This document shows, piece by piece, positions 23,474-32,918 of a stretch of 64,000 nt of DNA. The translations under genes and the position numbers were made by a program. The stretch's first letter is position 1. Each line of letters begins with the position of its first letter. The DNA comes from Kushneria indalinina DSM 14324 (GTDB lineage Bacteria > Pseudomonadota > Gammaproteobacteria > Pseudomonadales > Halomonadaceae), in NCBI RefSeq assembly GCF_003385845.1, contig NZ_QRDJ01000007.1, forward strand, positions 461,380 to 525,379. Direction: 5' to 3'. The notes beneath the pieces are model-generated. The model had not been told where the DNA came from, ran no database searches, and worked only from the letters and a program-made list of their open reading frames with translations.

Positions 23474-26235
23474 CAAGCCACCAGTACCTCTTGCAGATCA
23501 TTCAGCATTTCATTCAGTCCGTTACCCAGTACCTGTCTGGCGCGCAGGATACCACCCCGATCGGCAAGGCTGGGGACCTCCATGAAATCTTTCGGAGCGA
23601 TCTCGGCATTGGCAGCGAGATAGGCGGTGATGGCTCGCAGCCATGATTCCTGCTCGGCGTTGTATTCACGCCCGGCTTTCTTCTCGCGCCCGAGCCAGAG
23701 ATTGAAGCGGCGCTCTACCACGGCATCGATGGGCTCCAGAGCATCAACTTGGCCCAGGGCGTAGCGAACCAGACTGACCATCTCGGTGAGCTGATCGTCC
23801 ACCGGAGCACCACGTACTCGGGAGGCCTCCAGGCGCTTATAAGCTTGCCAGACATTGGCTACCGCCAAGTGAGGGGGCTTTTCCACCATGGTATGGGCCA
23901 GCTCGCGAATGGCAGCATAAGTCAGCCGCTGCTGGCCCAGCGGCTGATTGTAGAGGATCTGCAGGGCGGTCAGCTCGTCACGGTGCTCCTCAATAAAGGC
24001 CTTGAAGCTGGTGATGGTCTGCTCGGCCCGCTGATGGTCGAAGTCGGCATGAACCAGCGCATCCGTGGTCACCTCATCGATGACGATGTCGCGCTTCTGC
24101 TTGATCTCCTTTAGCAGGGTGCGAAAAGTCGGCTTGTCGAAGGGCCGGCAGGCCTCGTCCAGCAGCTCCTCCACTACAGCCTGTTCCTGCTCCGGCGTGG
24201 GGGAATACCCATGTCGCTCGGTGATAGCGGCCTGCTGGGTATCCGGGTCGATGGCACCAAGCAGCCGGTTGGCCAGCTGGCGAGGTGTCTGGCCGCCGCT
24301 GCTCTCGGCTAGGCGAGCGCGGTCCTCATCGGTCAGCTTGCGATCCAAGGATGCCAAACGAGCCGCTAGAGAGGAGACGGCGTCCTCATCACGCCGGCCC
24401 ATGGCGATCTGCTCGAGCAGGGCATCGAAACTGAGCGACGGCTTGCGCTCCAGGGGCTGGCTAGCGTTCTTCTTCGATTCCGTCACGCCAACGGCGTCGA
24501 TCAGGATGAAGCGGGTCTTGGTCTTGGCATCGGGAGTTACGGCCTTGAGATCAGCATCGGGAATGGTGCGCACGCCTCGTCCCTTCATCTGCTCGTAGTA
24601 GCCCTCGGATTTCACGTCGCGCATGAATATCAGCACTTCCACCGGCTTGATGTCGGTACCGGTGGCGATCATATCTACGGTGACGGCGACGCGGGGCATG
24701 GGATCGACCCGGAACGCCTTGATCAGTGCCTTGGGGTCCTCACCACTATTGCGGTAAGTGATTTTCTTGGCGAAGTCGTTACCCTCGCCGAACACCTCGC
24801 GCACAGCGTGGACGATCTCCTCGGCGTGGTTGTCGTCTTTGGCGAAGATCAGCGTCTTGGGCAGCCACTTCCTCGTGCGCTCCGGAAAGAGCTCGGTAAA
24901 CACCCGGTCACGGTAGGTCTGCAGCACGGTGCGGATCTGGTTAGGGTTCACCACCGAGCGATCGAGCTCCTTGCCGCTGTACGCCAGTTCCTCGTCCAGC
25001 GTCTCGTAGCGCAGACGCCGAGTGCGCCTGTCGCGCACCGGTACCTGGTAGCCCACGTCGCCGGGCTCCACCTTGCCGCCCTCTTCGGTGACCCGAGTGC
25101 GAATGCGGTAGATCTCATATCCGACATTGACACCATCGGCTACCGAACGCTCGTAAGGGTACTCCGCTACCAGGTTCTGATTGAAAAAGCCCAAAGTGTG
25201 CTTGGAAGGAGTAGCGGTCAGACCGATAAGCGAAGCATCAAAATACTCCAGCACCTGACGCCACAAACCATAGATGGATCGATGACACTCGTCGGTGACG
25301 ATAAAATCGAAAGTCTCAACGGGTATCTCCGGATTATAGGCCAGCGGCAGCGGCTCACCCTTTTCTATTCCCGATTGCTCAAAGGTGGAAGCCTCTTCCT
25401 CTTCCACATCCAGCTCTTTTCCGCACAACATAGAGTAGAGGCGTTGAATTGTGGTGATCACCACCTTGGCGTCCGTATCAATGCGATGACCATGCAGATG
25501 CTGAACGATGTAGGTGTCGGTGAAGCGGTTAGCCGCTCCCGTAGGCTGGAAGTTCTGGAACTCCTTGAGGGTCTGATCACCGAGGTTGTTACGATCAACC
25601 AAAAACAGGACGCGCTTGGCCCCGGCATGCTTTATCAATCGATAGGAAAAGGAGCAAGCCGTAAAGGTCTTGCCCGCGCCGGTAGCCAGTTGAATCAGTG
25701 CTCGCGGGCGATCCTCAGCGAGGGAATGCTCCAGTCCCAGGATGGCCTCAACCTGGCAATCCCGTAGTCCCTTGGTTTCCAGTGGTGGCATCGTGCACAG
25801 CCGGGCGCGCAAAGTTTCTGGCTGGCGTAGCCACTCCTGCAGTGTTTCGGGGCGGTGAAAGGCAAACAAGCGACGTGAGCGAGGCTTGGGGTCACGCAGG
25901 TTGCAAAAAAAGGTTTCTTCACCAGTGCTTTCGTAATGGTAGATGAGCTGATCATCCCAGCGGGCCAAGTGTTCGGGCAGGGCAGCTACATACTTGGCTG
26001 ACTGCTCTGCTACGCCACTGAGGGTTACCCCAGCCTTTTTGGCCTCGATCACCCCGGCTGCTTTGCCGTCAATGAACAGCAGGTAGTCGCAGTAGCCGGC
26101 TGGTAGGGGGAACTCGCGTACCGCCACGCCTATCGCTGCCTTGCGATCGAATTGGTCCCTATTTTGGATGACCCAGCCGGCATCAATTAAAAGCTGGTCG
26201 ATCTTGATTCTTGCTTTTTGTTCAGGCTGTTGCAC
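23473..26235 (-). CDS. hsdR: Type I restriction enzyme, R (motor/nuclease) subunit
   Basis: 920 residues from GTG at 26235, chosen because GAGGGGGAG stands just upstream; an ATG 14 codons earlier has no ribosome site. The N-terminal nuclease shows Asp50 and Glu64-x-Lys66 (Gly-Val-Ile-Glu-Ala-Lys-Lys). The SF2 translocase follows with Walker A Ala-Thr-Gly-Ala-Gly-Lys-Thr (184-190), Thr-Asp-Glu-Cys-His-Arg-Ser and Gly-Leu-Thr-Ala-Thr-Pro. HsdR moves on unmethylated DNA and cuts at a distance. It is the first gene of the operon, with hsdS, TIR, hsdM and the Mrr-like gene behind it. Confidence 0.95.
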   Translation of the reverse strand: MQQPEQKARIKIDQLLIDAGWVIQNRDQFDRKAAIGVAVREFPLPAGYCDYLLFIDGKAAGVIEAKKAGVTLSGVAEQSAKYVAALPEHLARWDDQLIYHYESTGEETFFCNLRDPKPRSRRLFAFHRPETLQEWLRQPETLRARLCTMPPLETKGLRDCQVEAILGLEHSLAEDRPRALIQLATGAGKTFTACSFSYRLIKHAGAKRVLFLVDRNNLGDQTLKEFQNFQPTGAANRFTDTYIVQHLHGHRIDTDAKVVITTIQRLYSMLCGKELDVEEEEASTFEQSGIEKGEPLPLAYNPEIPVETFDFIVTDECHRSIYGLWRQVLEYFDASLIGLTATPSKHTLGFFNQNLVAEYPYERSVADGVNVGYEIYRIRTRVTEEGGKVEPGDVGYQVPVRDRRTRRLRYETLDEELAYSGKELDRSVVNPNQIRTVLQTYRDRVFTELFPERTRKWLPKTLIFAKDDNHAEEIVHAVREVFGEGNDFAKKITYRNSGEDPKALIKAFRVDPMPRVAVTVDMIATGTDIKPVEVLIFMRDVKSEGYYEQMKGRGVRTIPDADLKAVTPDAKTKTRFILIDAVGVTESKKNASQPLERKPSLSFDALLEQIAMGRRDEDAVSSLAARLASLDRKLTDEDRARLAESSGGQTPRQLANRLLGAIDPDTQQAAITERHGYSPTPEQEQAVVEELLDEACRPFDKPTFRTLLKEIKQKRDIVIDEVTTDALVHADFDHQRAEQTITSFKAFIEEHRDELTALQILYNQPLGQQRLTYAAIRELAHTMVEKPPHLAVANVWQAYKRLEASRVRGAPVDDQLTEMVSLVRYALGQVDALEPIDAVVERRFNLWLGREKKAGREYNAEQESWLRAITAYLAANAEIAPKDFMEVPSLADRGGILRARQVLGNGLNEMLNDLQEVLVA

Positions 26236-26449
26236 ATTCTCCCCCTCAATCCTAGATACCGTATGGGCACGAGCCATGGCTGCCCTTTGCAGCCCCATCC
26301 CTGGGGAGCCTTGATCAGACGGCAACTTGTGTTCAATACTTCACAATTGTTAATACAATGCTAAAAAATGATTTACGCAATAATACCGGCTCAAGCCAAC
26401 GATTTCTTGCTGGACTCAAAGCATTTTTATCGGCTTGATTTCCCTATTT

Positions 26450-27226
26450 ATTGAGAACAGGTATTCAACCGGCGCTTTTCCTTCAACCAGTCAAACAGAC
26501 GTTCCACCACATTGCTCTGACGATATTTCGGTCGGTCAAGTTGATACGGTAGGCCCAGACGTGAACGTCGACGCATGCGGCGTCGAGGAATAATCAGACG
26601 CGTGCAGTACCGTCGCAGCACATCGCTGTCGTAGCCCTTGTCTGCCACGACATAACGGCTGCGTTTGTGAGGCCGCCCCGAACGACTCGGCAATCGTACC
26701 TTCTCCAGCAGCCCAGCCAAGTGAAGCAAGTCGGCGCGCTGGCCCGCGGAAAGGGAGAAGGTAAGAGGAAAGCCCTGGCTATCGCATAGCAGGTGTATTT
26801 TCGTGGTCAGCCCACCACGGCTACGGCCGAGGACTTATTCCGGCGGTTCTATAGATTCCCCTTTTTACCGGCACCGCTGGCCGACCGAGTTGCTCTGATG
26901 GACGTTGAATCCACCATCCAGACAGGTTATCAAGATTTATGGTGCCGTCCTCACGCATACGAAGATGCAGGCGCGTCAGTATTTGGTTGATTCAGGGACA
27001 ATAACGCTCCGGCAGATCACGCCGCTATGCAGCGGAGCAGAGAGTCCAGAAAATGCCATTGAGCATTTGGCGATCATTTCGGCAAAAGCATTCCATGGTC
27101 TGCTGTGGAGAAACAGTATCCTCGATCACCTGCCAGCGCTGGTCGGAAAGCTCGTAACCGCCTGCCCCGATGGTCTCCTGTTCAACGAATAGGAACAGCA
27201 TAAAAACCATGACTTTTCAGACAGCC
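26450..27226 (-). mobile_element. Second degenerate IS5-family copy, truncated at its left end
   Basis: The right inverted repeat GGGCTGTCTGAAAAGTCAT (minus strand) ends at about 27226; the left end is missing, the transposase frame breaking off at 26459 after Arg-Arg-Leu-Asn-Thr. The first half has stops and shifts; the second half (26448-26729) still reads Val-Ala-Asp-Lys-Gly-Tyr-Asp-Ser-Asp. Clearly related to, but diverged from, the copy at 17399. It stands upstream of hsdR, so two such copies bracket the restriction operon. Confidence 0.85.
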
Positions 27227-27282
27227 CACAAGAAGAGAGTTTCAAGCAAGAAAACATCGTCCTGAGCAACCTGTGAGGAAAT

Positions 27283-27492
27283 ATGGCGCAGGAAAAGATC
27301 AAATTTGACGTCCCTGATAGTCCGTTTCCTTTTATGCCGCCTATAGCGGAACTCTTGGATTGGCTTGGTGGGCCCACGGGGCTGCATCAGGATCTAGGGC
27401 TTAATAAGCCTGACTTGAAAACTCTTAGGAAAGCTTGCAAGGAAGGGGTGACGCCACGCATTGCCGAGATGATCGAGGCAAACATTCGTTAA
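27283..27492 (+). CDS. Small hypothetical protein
   Basis: 69 residues with GAGGA 5 bases before the ATG. Contains Pro-Phe-Pro-Phe-Met-Pro-Pro and a helical end (Glu-Met-Ile-Glu-Ala-Asn-Ile-Arg). A segment Gly-Gly-Pro-Thr-Gly-Leu-His-Gln-Asp-Leu-Gly-Leu-Asn and the following helices recall a small helix-turn-helix, but I cannot assign a family. Starts 56 bases past the IS remnant. Confidence 0.5.
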   Translation: MAQEKIKFDVPDSPFPFMPPIAELLDWLGGPTGLHQDLGLNKPDLKTLRKACKEGVTPRIAEMIEANIR

Positions 27493-27772
27493 ACCGTAAA
27501 GAAAAAAGGGTTTGCAAAGCTACTACTAGAAGAGCTTGGCCCAGTAAAGCCAAGAGTCGCCGCTCCCTAGATTGGCGCAAGAGAAGAAATTTTTCACTAG
27601 AATGATACAAGGATATTTTTTTCTATATCCTGTTAAGGCTTCTTGGTTGAAAATTAGGCGCTGAAAGAAATGTTGCCGAGGAAGCCAGAATCAAGGCCGA
27701 GACGACCAAGTTCGTCGACTACGTCGGCATCAACGAACACCAGCAAACATGTAATAGCCACTACCTAACTTT
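27493..27772. other. Gap with a possible gene remnant
   Basis: No complete gene. Around 27663-27755 a frame reads Asn-Val-Ala-Glu-Glu-Ala-Arg-Ile-Lys-Ala-Glu-Thr-Thr-Lys-Phe-Val-Asp-Tyr-Val-Gly-Ile-Asn, GC-richer than its surroundings, without start or end; it looks like a piece of a lost gene. Confidence 0.4.
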
Positions 27773-28687
27773 TTACGCACCATACAACTCCTTAACAAAG
27801 ACTATTTTTCTCTCACGCCACCTATCATTAATTCTTTTATCTGTGTAGTCAAAATATTCAATTTTTAAATATTCCATATCTGATTCCCAATCAGCAATAG
27901 CTTTCGCAAAATCGCCATCTCTTCTTTTAATATTACGGCAAAGCGATGATATAGTGTTACCCATCTTCATCAACCTGCCCATTGTTCCGGGCTTACCCCA
28001 CTGTTCTACATATTTTTTTTGCACTCCTCTACTTTCTAGATCCGCATTTACAAGCTTGTCTAATATTAATCTCCTTTTAAGCAATTCAACCCCTTTTTCC
28101 CCTACATGATATCCGAATGAATCAAGAACCCCGTTGGAAATCCAAGTTATTTCTCGCAATTCCTGTAACGATTTAGGGGCTTCGCTTGTTGGCCATTTTA
28201 AAAATCTCTGGATTTCCTCTTTCAATACAAAATCGTTGCGTTGAGAGCGGAAAGACATCAAATCCTCTTTAATCTTTTTGATATCTTGTATGTCAGGTAT
28301 TTTCTTCTCACAAAGAAGCTTGTAGCACTCGAAAGAAATCAAATAATTATCAGTAAGATCAATTAAGCTCTTTTTTGACTTATGCCCCTTACAAACCAAT
28401 TCTTCTGCGCTGTTCGTTTTTAATTTAACATATAAAAATGTAGATAAATAACTTATAAACAAGGTATTTTTTGTGCCTGAAAAACTTATCAACTTTTTTA
28501 ACTTGTTAAAATCACCATTACTTGTTTCCCACAAAAAATTGGCATAATGATCTTCAAAAATTTTTGCCGCCCCTCCAACTTTACTTTTTAGCAAGCCACT
28601 CTCCGTCCAATATTCGAGCCCGTTCATAATGAAATTAAATTTTTTATTGTCCGAAAACCCCAATTTGTATAGATCTTTTTTTTCCAT
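27773..28687 (-). CDS. Hypothetical protein, AT-rich island gene
   Basis: 304 residues, AGGA ten bases before the start. Lys-, Phe- and Ser-rich with no signal peptide, no membrane segment and no motif I know. Mostly helical by composition; the middle (Ile-Lys-Lys-Ile-Lys-Glu-Asp-Leu) is charged. It is strongly AT-rich compared with the core, like the unknown gene at 7215-8105, and lies at the far end of the island between two IS remnants. Being beside a defence cluster makes a defence role possible but there is no direct evidence. Confidence 0.65.
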   Translation of the reverse strand: MEKKDLYKLGFSDNKKFNFIMNGLEYWTESGLLKSKVGGAAKIFEDHYANFLWETSNGDFNKLKKLISFSGTKNTLFISYLSTFLYVKLKTNSAEELVCKGHKSKKSLIDLTDNYLISFECYKLLCEKKIPDIQDIKKIKEDLMSFRSQRNDFVLKEEIQRFLKWPTSEAPKSLQELREITWISNGVLDSFGYHVGEKGVELLKRRLILDKLVNADLESRGVQKKYVEQWGKPGTMGRLMKMGNTISSLCRNIKRRDGDFAKAIADWESDMEYLKIEYFDYTDKRINDRWRERKIVFVKELYGA

Positions 28688-28781
28688 CTAAATTGTTCCT
28701 GTTATAAACTTTCTTACTAAGCACTAAAATTCAATAACTTATTTATCGGATATTAAAACGGCAGCAGAACGTCCTTCTTTA

Positions 28782-29080
<299 letters not shown>

Positions 29081-29110
29081 AAGATCAAATAACACCAAGC
29101 AAAGACAAGT

Positions 29111-29130
29111 GGGTAGTAAAACGGGGAGTA
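29111..29130 (+). promoter_or_regulatory. Right-end copy of the integrase arm-type repeat
   Basis: GGGTAGTAAAACGGGGAGTA, 18 of 20 bases identical to 5680-5699 and in the same orientation, 72 bases inside attR. Confidence 0.65.
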
Positions 29131-29202
29131 TTTGTAAAAAATACCTGAAAAAAACTAAGCAAATAATTGTTTTTATTGGGTTTTAAACAATTACACGGCA
29201 TT

Positions 29203-29223
29203 CAGATTCAAAACCTCGAGTAA
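29203..29223 (+). other. attR: displaced original 3' end of yicC
   Basis: Matches the last 21 bases of yicC with 18 identities; the three differences are synonymous, conservative (Ile/Leu) or within the stop codon. It is not attached to any gene now. It marks the right end of the island; chromosomal genes resume at 29287. Confidence 0.88.
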
Positions 29224-29286
29224 CCATTCATCACTTCCATGGCGTCGTCGGATGTTCTTTTCCCGATTCACGACGCCAGCCTGCCA

Positions 29287-30201
29287 CTACTCCCACGACG
29301 CCCCGTCCAGCGCATCCAGCGGCATCTTCAGATAGCGCCGGCCGTTGCTTTCGGGCTCGGGCAGGCGCCCACCGAGGATGTTGACCTGCAGCGCGTGCAG
29401 GATCAGCTTCGGCATCGGCAGTTCACTGTCGCGCCTCTGGCGCAGTTCGACATATTCCGCCTCACTGCTGTCTTTCAGACCGTGCTTGTTGGTGTCGCGC
29501 TGCTCGCGCACCGTGCTTTCCCACTGTGGCTCGCGATCCCCCGGCATGTAGTCGTGGCCGGTGAACAGCCGCGTGTCGTCCGCCAGCGCCAGAATTCTCT
29601 GGATCGAGTGCCACAGCTGATGCGCGCAGCCACCGGGAAAATCGGCGCGTGCGGTGCCAAAGTCGGGCTGAAAGAGCGTGTCGTGTACGAAGGCGGCGTC
29701 ACCGATCACGTAGGTGACCGAGGCCGGGGTATGGCCCGGGGAGTGCATCACGCGGACTTCGAGCTCGCCCACCCGGAAGGTGTCGCCATCATCGAACAGA
29801 CGGTCCCACTGACTGCCGTCATCCCTGAGATCCGGCCAGTGGTAAATCTCCTTCCACAGCGCCTGCACTCTGGTGACCGGCCGGCCGATGGCCGTCGGTG
29901 CACCGGTGTTGTCATGGAGATAGCGCGCGGCGGAGAAGTGATCGGCGTGCGGGTGGGTGTCCAGAATCCACTCGACCTCAAGACCTTCCTGCTCGATATA
30001 GGCCAGAAGCCGGTCGGCCTGCAGCGTGGCGGTGGCGCCGGCCTTCTCATCGAAATCGAGCACCGGATCGATGATCGCGCAGCGCCGCGTGGCAGGGTCT
30101 GACACCACATACTGAATGCTGAAGGTGCGCGGATCGAAAAAGCCGGCGACGTCGGGTCGGGCACGCTCCGCATCTCCCGGGGAGAGGGCAAGGGTCTTCA
30201 T
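29287..30201 (-). CDS. MBL-fold hydrolase, persulfide-dioxygenase/Blh-like
   Basis: 304 residues with a metallo-beta-lactamase fold. Metal ligands: Thr-His-Pro-His-Ala-Asp-His, then His in Ser-Pro-Gly-His-Thr-Pro, Asp in Phe-Val-His-Asp-Thr-Leu-Phe, and His in Thr-Gly-His-Asp-Tyr. The Gly-Thr-Ala-Arg-Ala-Asp-Phe-Pro-Gly-Gly segment and the N-terminal Phe-Asp-Pro-x-Thr-Phe-Ser-Ile-Gln-Tyr-Val-Val are typical of the sulfur dioxygenase/Blh branch rather than glyoxalase II. Probable role: oxidation of glutathione persulfide. First chromosomal gene to the right of the island. Confidence 0.85.
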   Translation of the reverse strand: MKTLALSPGDAERARPDVAGFFDPRTFSIQYVVSDPATRRCAIIDPVLDFDEKAGATATLQADRLLAYIEQEGLEVEWILDTHPHADHFSAARYLHDNTGAPTAIGRPVTRVQALWKEIYHWPDLRDDGSQWDRLFDDGDTFRVGELEVRVMHSPGHTPASVTYVIGDAAFVHDTLFQPDFGTARADFPGGCAHQLWHSIQRILALADDTRLFTGHDYMPGDREPQWESTVREQRDTNKHGLKDSSEAEYVELRQRRDSELPMPKLILHALQVNILGGRLPEPESNGRRYLKMPLDALDGASWE

Positions 30202-30306
30202 GACGGCTCCTTGAAAAGGCAGGTCTCAAGGATAACGGCAAAACGGTTCATGATCAGGTGGATCCGAACTATCGAAAGTGGTGATCAATACTCACGTCAC
30301 CTGCGT

Positions 30307-31464
30307 TCAGGTGTGCCGCGCCCGAAACAGCACACCGGTGACCAGCGACAAAACGGCTGCCCCGGTAAACACCATCATCAGACTCGAAGCACTTGCCAGA
30401 TAGCCTGCCAGTGCGGGCCCTGCAACGTTGCCCAGGGCATAGACAGTCAGAACGGCTGTAAAACTGATGCTCGAGATGTCGGGATACAGCCGCTGACTGA
30501 CAAACGAAAAAATGGCACTCAGACTCATGAGACAAAGGCCCTGCAGGGCAGCAGAAACAATAACCCCCGCCCAGAAATTCGCCCCGAATGCGATCAACAA
30601 CAGAGAGACAGCAGAGCAGAGAAAGACCCCCTGCACCAGACGGCGCAGACCGACACGCCGCTCAACATCAGCCGTCCACAGGCCGACGATCCCGCCGACA
30701 CCAAAGGCAATGAACAGTATCGCACCAGCGCCGTCAGCCTGCAGGCCGGCCAGGCCGCCAGCTGAATCGATTTGATCGGCGGCGAACGACAGATAGAGGC
30801 CATTGGTAATGCCAAACGACACGGCAATCCAATACACAGGTCGAATCGCTTTATTTACCAGTCTTTTGAGTTTTTCCAGATCAAAAGATGACGCCGTCGC
30901 TTTTGGCAGCTGACGCAACACCATCAGGTTATACAGGGCGCACAACAGCGCCAGACCGGAAAATCCGAACCAGATGGCACGCCAGTCCCAGTCAAGTATG
31001 GCGACCGCCAGCCCCAGCACACCTGCCCCTGCAATACCGAACGTGGTTCCTGTACTGACAATGGACAACACGCGTCCATGCCACGTCTCAACCACCGCGC
31101 GTCCCACGGCGTCATTGAAGGGAGACCAGCACAGGCCGGCGCTGGTGGACGCCAATACAATGCCAATGGCAAATATCAGACTGTCCTGTGTGCCTGCCAC
31201 GAGTGCCATACCGATCGCGGCGGCCAGCGAGCCGACCACCACCGGCACACGCGAGCCATGGCGCACGACGAGATGGGCAGACACCAGCAGAGCAATGAAA
31301 AAGGCCGCGAAGGCACTGCTTGCGATCAAGCCGGCATGTGAGGTGCTCAACGAAAACACATCGCGAAATTTTGGAAGAAAAAGCCCGTACCCCATGCGGG
31401 CCGGCCCAAAGGCAATGGCCGTGCACAGGGCTCCCCCAACGGCAATGGCGGCGGTTCTTTTCAT
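30307..31464 (-). CDS. YbfB/YjiJ-type MFS permease
   Basis: 385 residues from the Met of Met-Lys-Arg-Thr-Ala-Ala; an ATG 14 codons earlier is less likely. Twelve hydrophobic segments. Early Gly-Pro-Ala-Arg-Met-Gly-Tyr-Gly-Leu-Phe-Leu-Pro and Ser-Thr-Ser-His-Ala-Gly-Leu-Ile-Ala-Ser are usual in the YbfB/YjiJ branch of the major facilitator superfamily. Substrate unknown. Neighbours on the same strand are not close enough to suggest an operon. Confidence 0.8.
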   Translation of the reverse strand: MKRTAAIAVGGALCTAIAFGPARMGYGLFLPKFRDVFSLSTSHAGLIASSAFAAFFIALLVSAHLVVRHGSRVPVVVGSLAAAIGMALVAGTQDSLIFAIGIVLASTSAGLCWSPFNDAVGRAVVETWHGRVLSIVSTGTTFGIAGAGVLGLAVAILDWDWRAIWFGFSGLALLCALYNLMVLRQLPKATASSFDLEKLKRLVNKAIRPVYWIAVSFGITNGLYLSFAADQIDSAGGLAGLQADGAGAILFIAFGVGGIVGLWTADVERRVGLRRLVQGVFLCSAVSLLLIAFGANFWAGVIVSAALQGLCLMSLSAIFSFVSQRLYPDISSISFTAVLTVYALGNVAGPALAGYLASASSLMMVFTGAAVLSLVTGVLFRARHT

Positions 31465-31548
31465 TTCGGCTCGATTGGTATGTTGTTTCACTCTCGGGCA
31501 ACTCACTTGTCAACACGTGGCGTTACCGGCTGTTCTTGAAGGACCGCC

Positions 31549-31920
31549 TCATTCCAGCGGGCGTCTCTTGAAGCCGGACTCATTCAGATGTAGCTGACAC
31601 AGAACTTCCGTCGCATCCATGGTCAGGGGTGACTGCACGGCCCGCAGTAGCTCGGCACGTCGAAAGCCCAGGTCGGCCAGCGTCTGGTCATCATGGGTCA
31701 GCAACTGTCGCATCCAGCGCCGTTCGTGCCAGGTCAGAAAGCGTCTTTTCAGTGACGACATCAAACCGATCGGTGGCATGGCCGGCATAGTGAGCTCGGG
31801 CCGGGTCGGTTGACGAAGCACATCCGGGTATAACCGGTCCAGCGCCGCCCTGGTCATTTCAGGCGTATTGTCCCCCGAACGATATTTGAGCGGTGACAGC
31901 TCGTCCCTTGTTTTTGTCAT
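31549..31920 (-). CDS. DUF1127 domain protein
   Basis: 123 residues from ATG at 31920. The DUF1127 motif lies at residues ~60-100: Trp-His-Glu-Arg-Arg-Trp-Met-Arg-Gln-Leu-Leu, Asp-Asp-Gln-Thr-Leu-Ala-Asp-Leu-Gly-Phe-Arg-Arg-Ala-Glu-Leu. Small DUF1127 proteins are Arg-rich and in alphaproteobacteria bind RNA and affect phosphate and carbon metabolism; this one has a long N-terminal extension. Divergent from the LysR gene with 104 bases in between, so probably controlled by it. Confidence 0.82.
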   Translation of the reverse strand: MTKTRDELSPLKYRSGDNTPEMTRAALDRLYPDVLRQPTRPELTMPAMPPIGLMSSLKRRFLTWHERRWMRQLLTHDDQTLADLGFRRAELLRAVQSPLTMDATEVLCQLHLNESGFKRRPLE

Positions 31921-32024
31921 GGTACGGACCTCATCAAACGGTGATGGATACATTGCCAGGGTACGCGCCACCGTGTGATCATTAAATCTATATTTAAAAC
32001 ACCCTGTGTATAGAAAATTTAAAC

Positions 32025-32918
32025 ATGTCTGATCGAACGCTTGATATCGCGTTATTACGCACATTGCACATGGCCGGGTCACTGGGCACGCTGCGTGCAA
32101 CGGCCGCGCGTCGGCATTGCACGCTCGGTGCGGTCAGCCAGCAGATCAAGCGGCTGGAGCAGCAGCTGGATTGCCAATTGCTGGTGCGTTTCAAGACGGG
32201 CGTACAGCTCACGGCGGAAGGCGAGCAGTTGATCGCGCAGTCACTCACCCTGCTTGCCGAGCACGATGCGCTTGTTGAACGGCTGTCACATCGCTCGGCA
32301 CAGGGCGTGGTTCGAATCGGCATGCCGAACGAATATGTGCCCCGGATGCTCGATAACCTGTTGCCGGCCCTTCGACAGACGGTTCCCCAGGTGCGCCTGC
32401 AGGTCACAACGGCCAACAGCCTTGAACTGCGGCGGTCAGTGACCCAGGGCGAGCTTGATATGGCGATTGCGCTGTATTCCGACAGGGAAGATCAGGCCCC
32501 CGGACCCCCTCTTTGGCGCACCCGGCCCGTATGGGCAGGCTCGATCCATGGCGGACTACACAGGCGTGATCCACTGCCGCTGGCGCTGCACCCCTGTGAC
32601 TGCACGTATCGGGCCATCGCCCTGGCAGCACTGAACGACAACGGTCGAAGCTGGGAAACGGTATTTGCCAGTACCAGCGTTGCCGCGATCGAATCGGCCG
32701 TGGCCAACGGTCTGGCAGTCAGTGTTCTCAACCGGTCGCGCCTGACGGGAGATATGCAGGTACTGGGCGCCAGAGAAGGCTTTCCACCGCTGCCGGAATG
32801 TCTCGCCTGCCTGATTGAATCACCGGACGTCGCCACGCAGAACAGGGCAGCTGTGGACCTTGTCAAAAACCGGTTGCAGTCCTCCGGCTTGATCCAGCAA
32901 GTAAAATGGGCGGGCTAG
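32025..32918 (+). CDS. LysR family transcriptional regulator (LrhA-like)
   Basis: 297 residues. N-terminal winged helix-turn-helix: Leu-Arg-Thr-Leu-His-Met-Ala-Gly-Ser-Leu-Gly, Ala-Ala-Arg-Arg, Gly-Ala-Val-Ser-Gln-Gln-Ile-Lys-Arg-Leu-Glu. Effector domain from ~95 on (Gly-Val-Val-Arg-Ile-Gly-Met-Pro-Asn-Glu-Tyr). Divergent to the DUF1127 gene, its probable target. The stop overlaps the start of the CPBP gene. Confidence 0.88.
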   Translation: MSDRTLDIALLRTLHMAGSLGTLRATAARRHCTLGAVSQQIKRLEQQLDCQLLVRFKTGVQLTAEGEQLIAQSLTLLAEHDALVERLSHRSAQGVVRIGMPNEYVPRMLDNLLPALRQTVPQVRLQVTTANSLELRRSVTQGELDMAIALYSDREDQAPGPPLWRTRPVWAGSIHGGLHRRDPLPLALHPCDCTYRAIALAALNDNGRSWETVFASTSVAAIESAVANGLAVSVLNRSRLTGDMQVLGAREGFPPLPECLACLIESPDVATQNRAAVDLVKNRLQSSGLIQQVKWAG

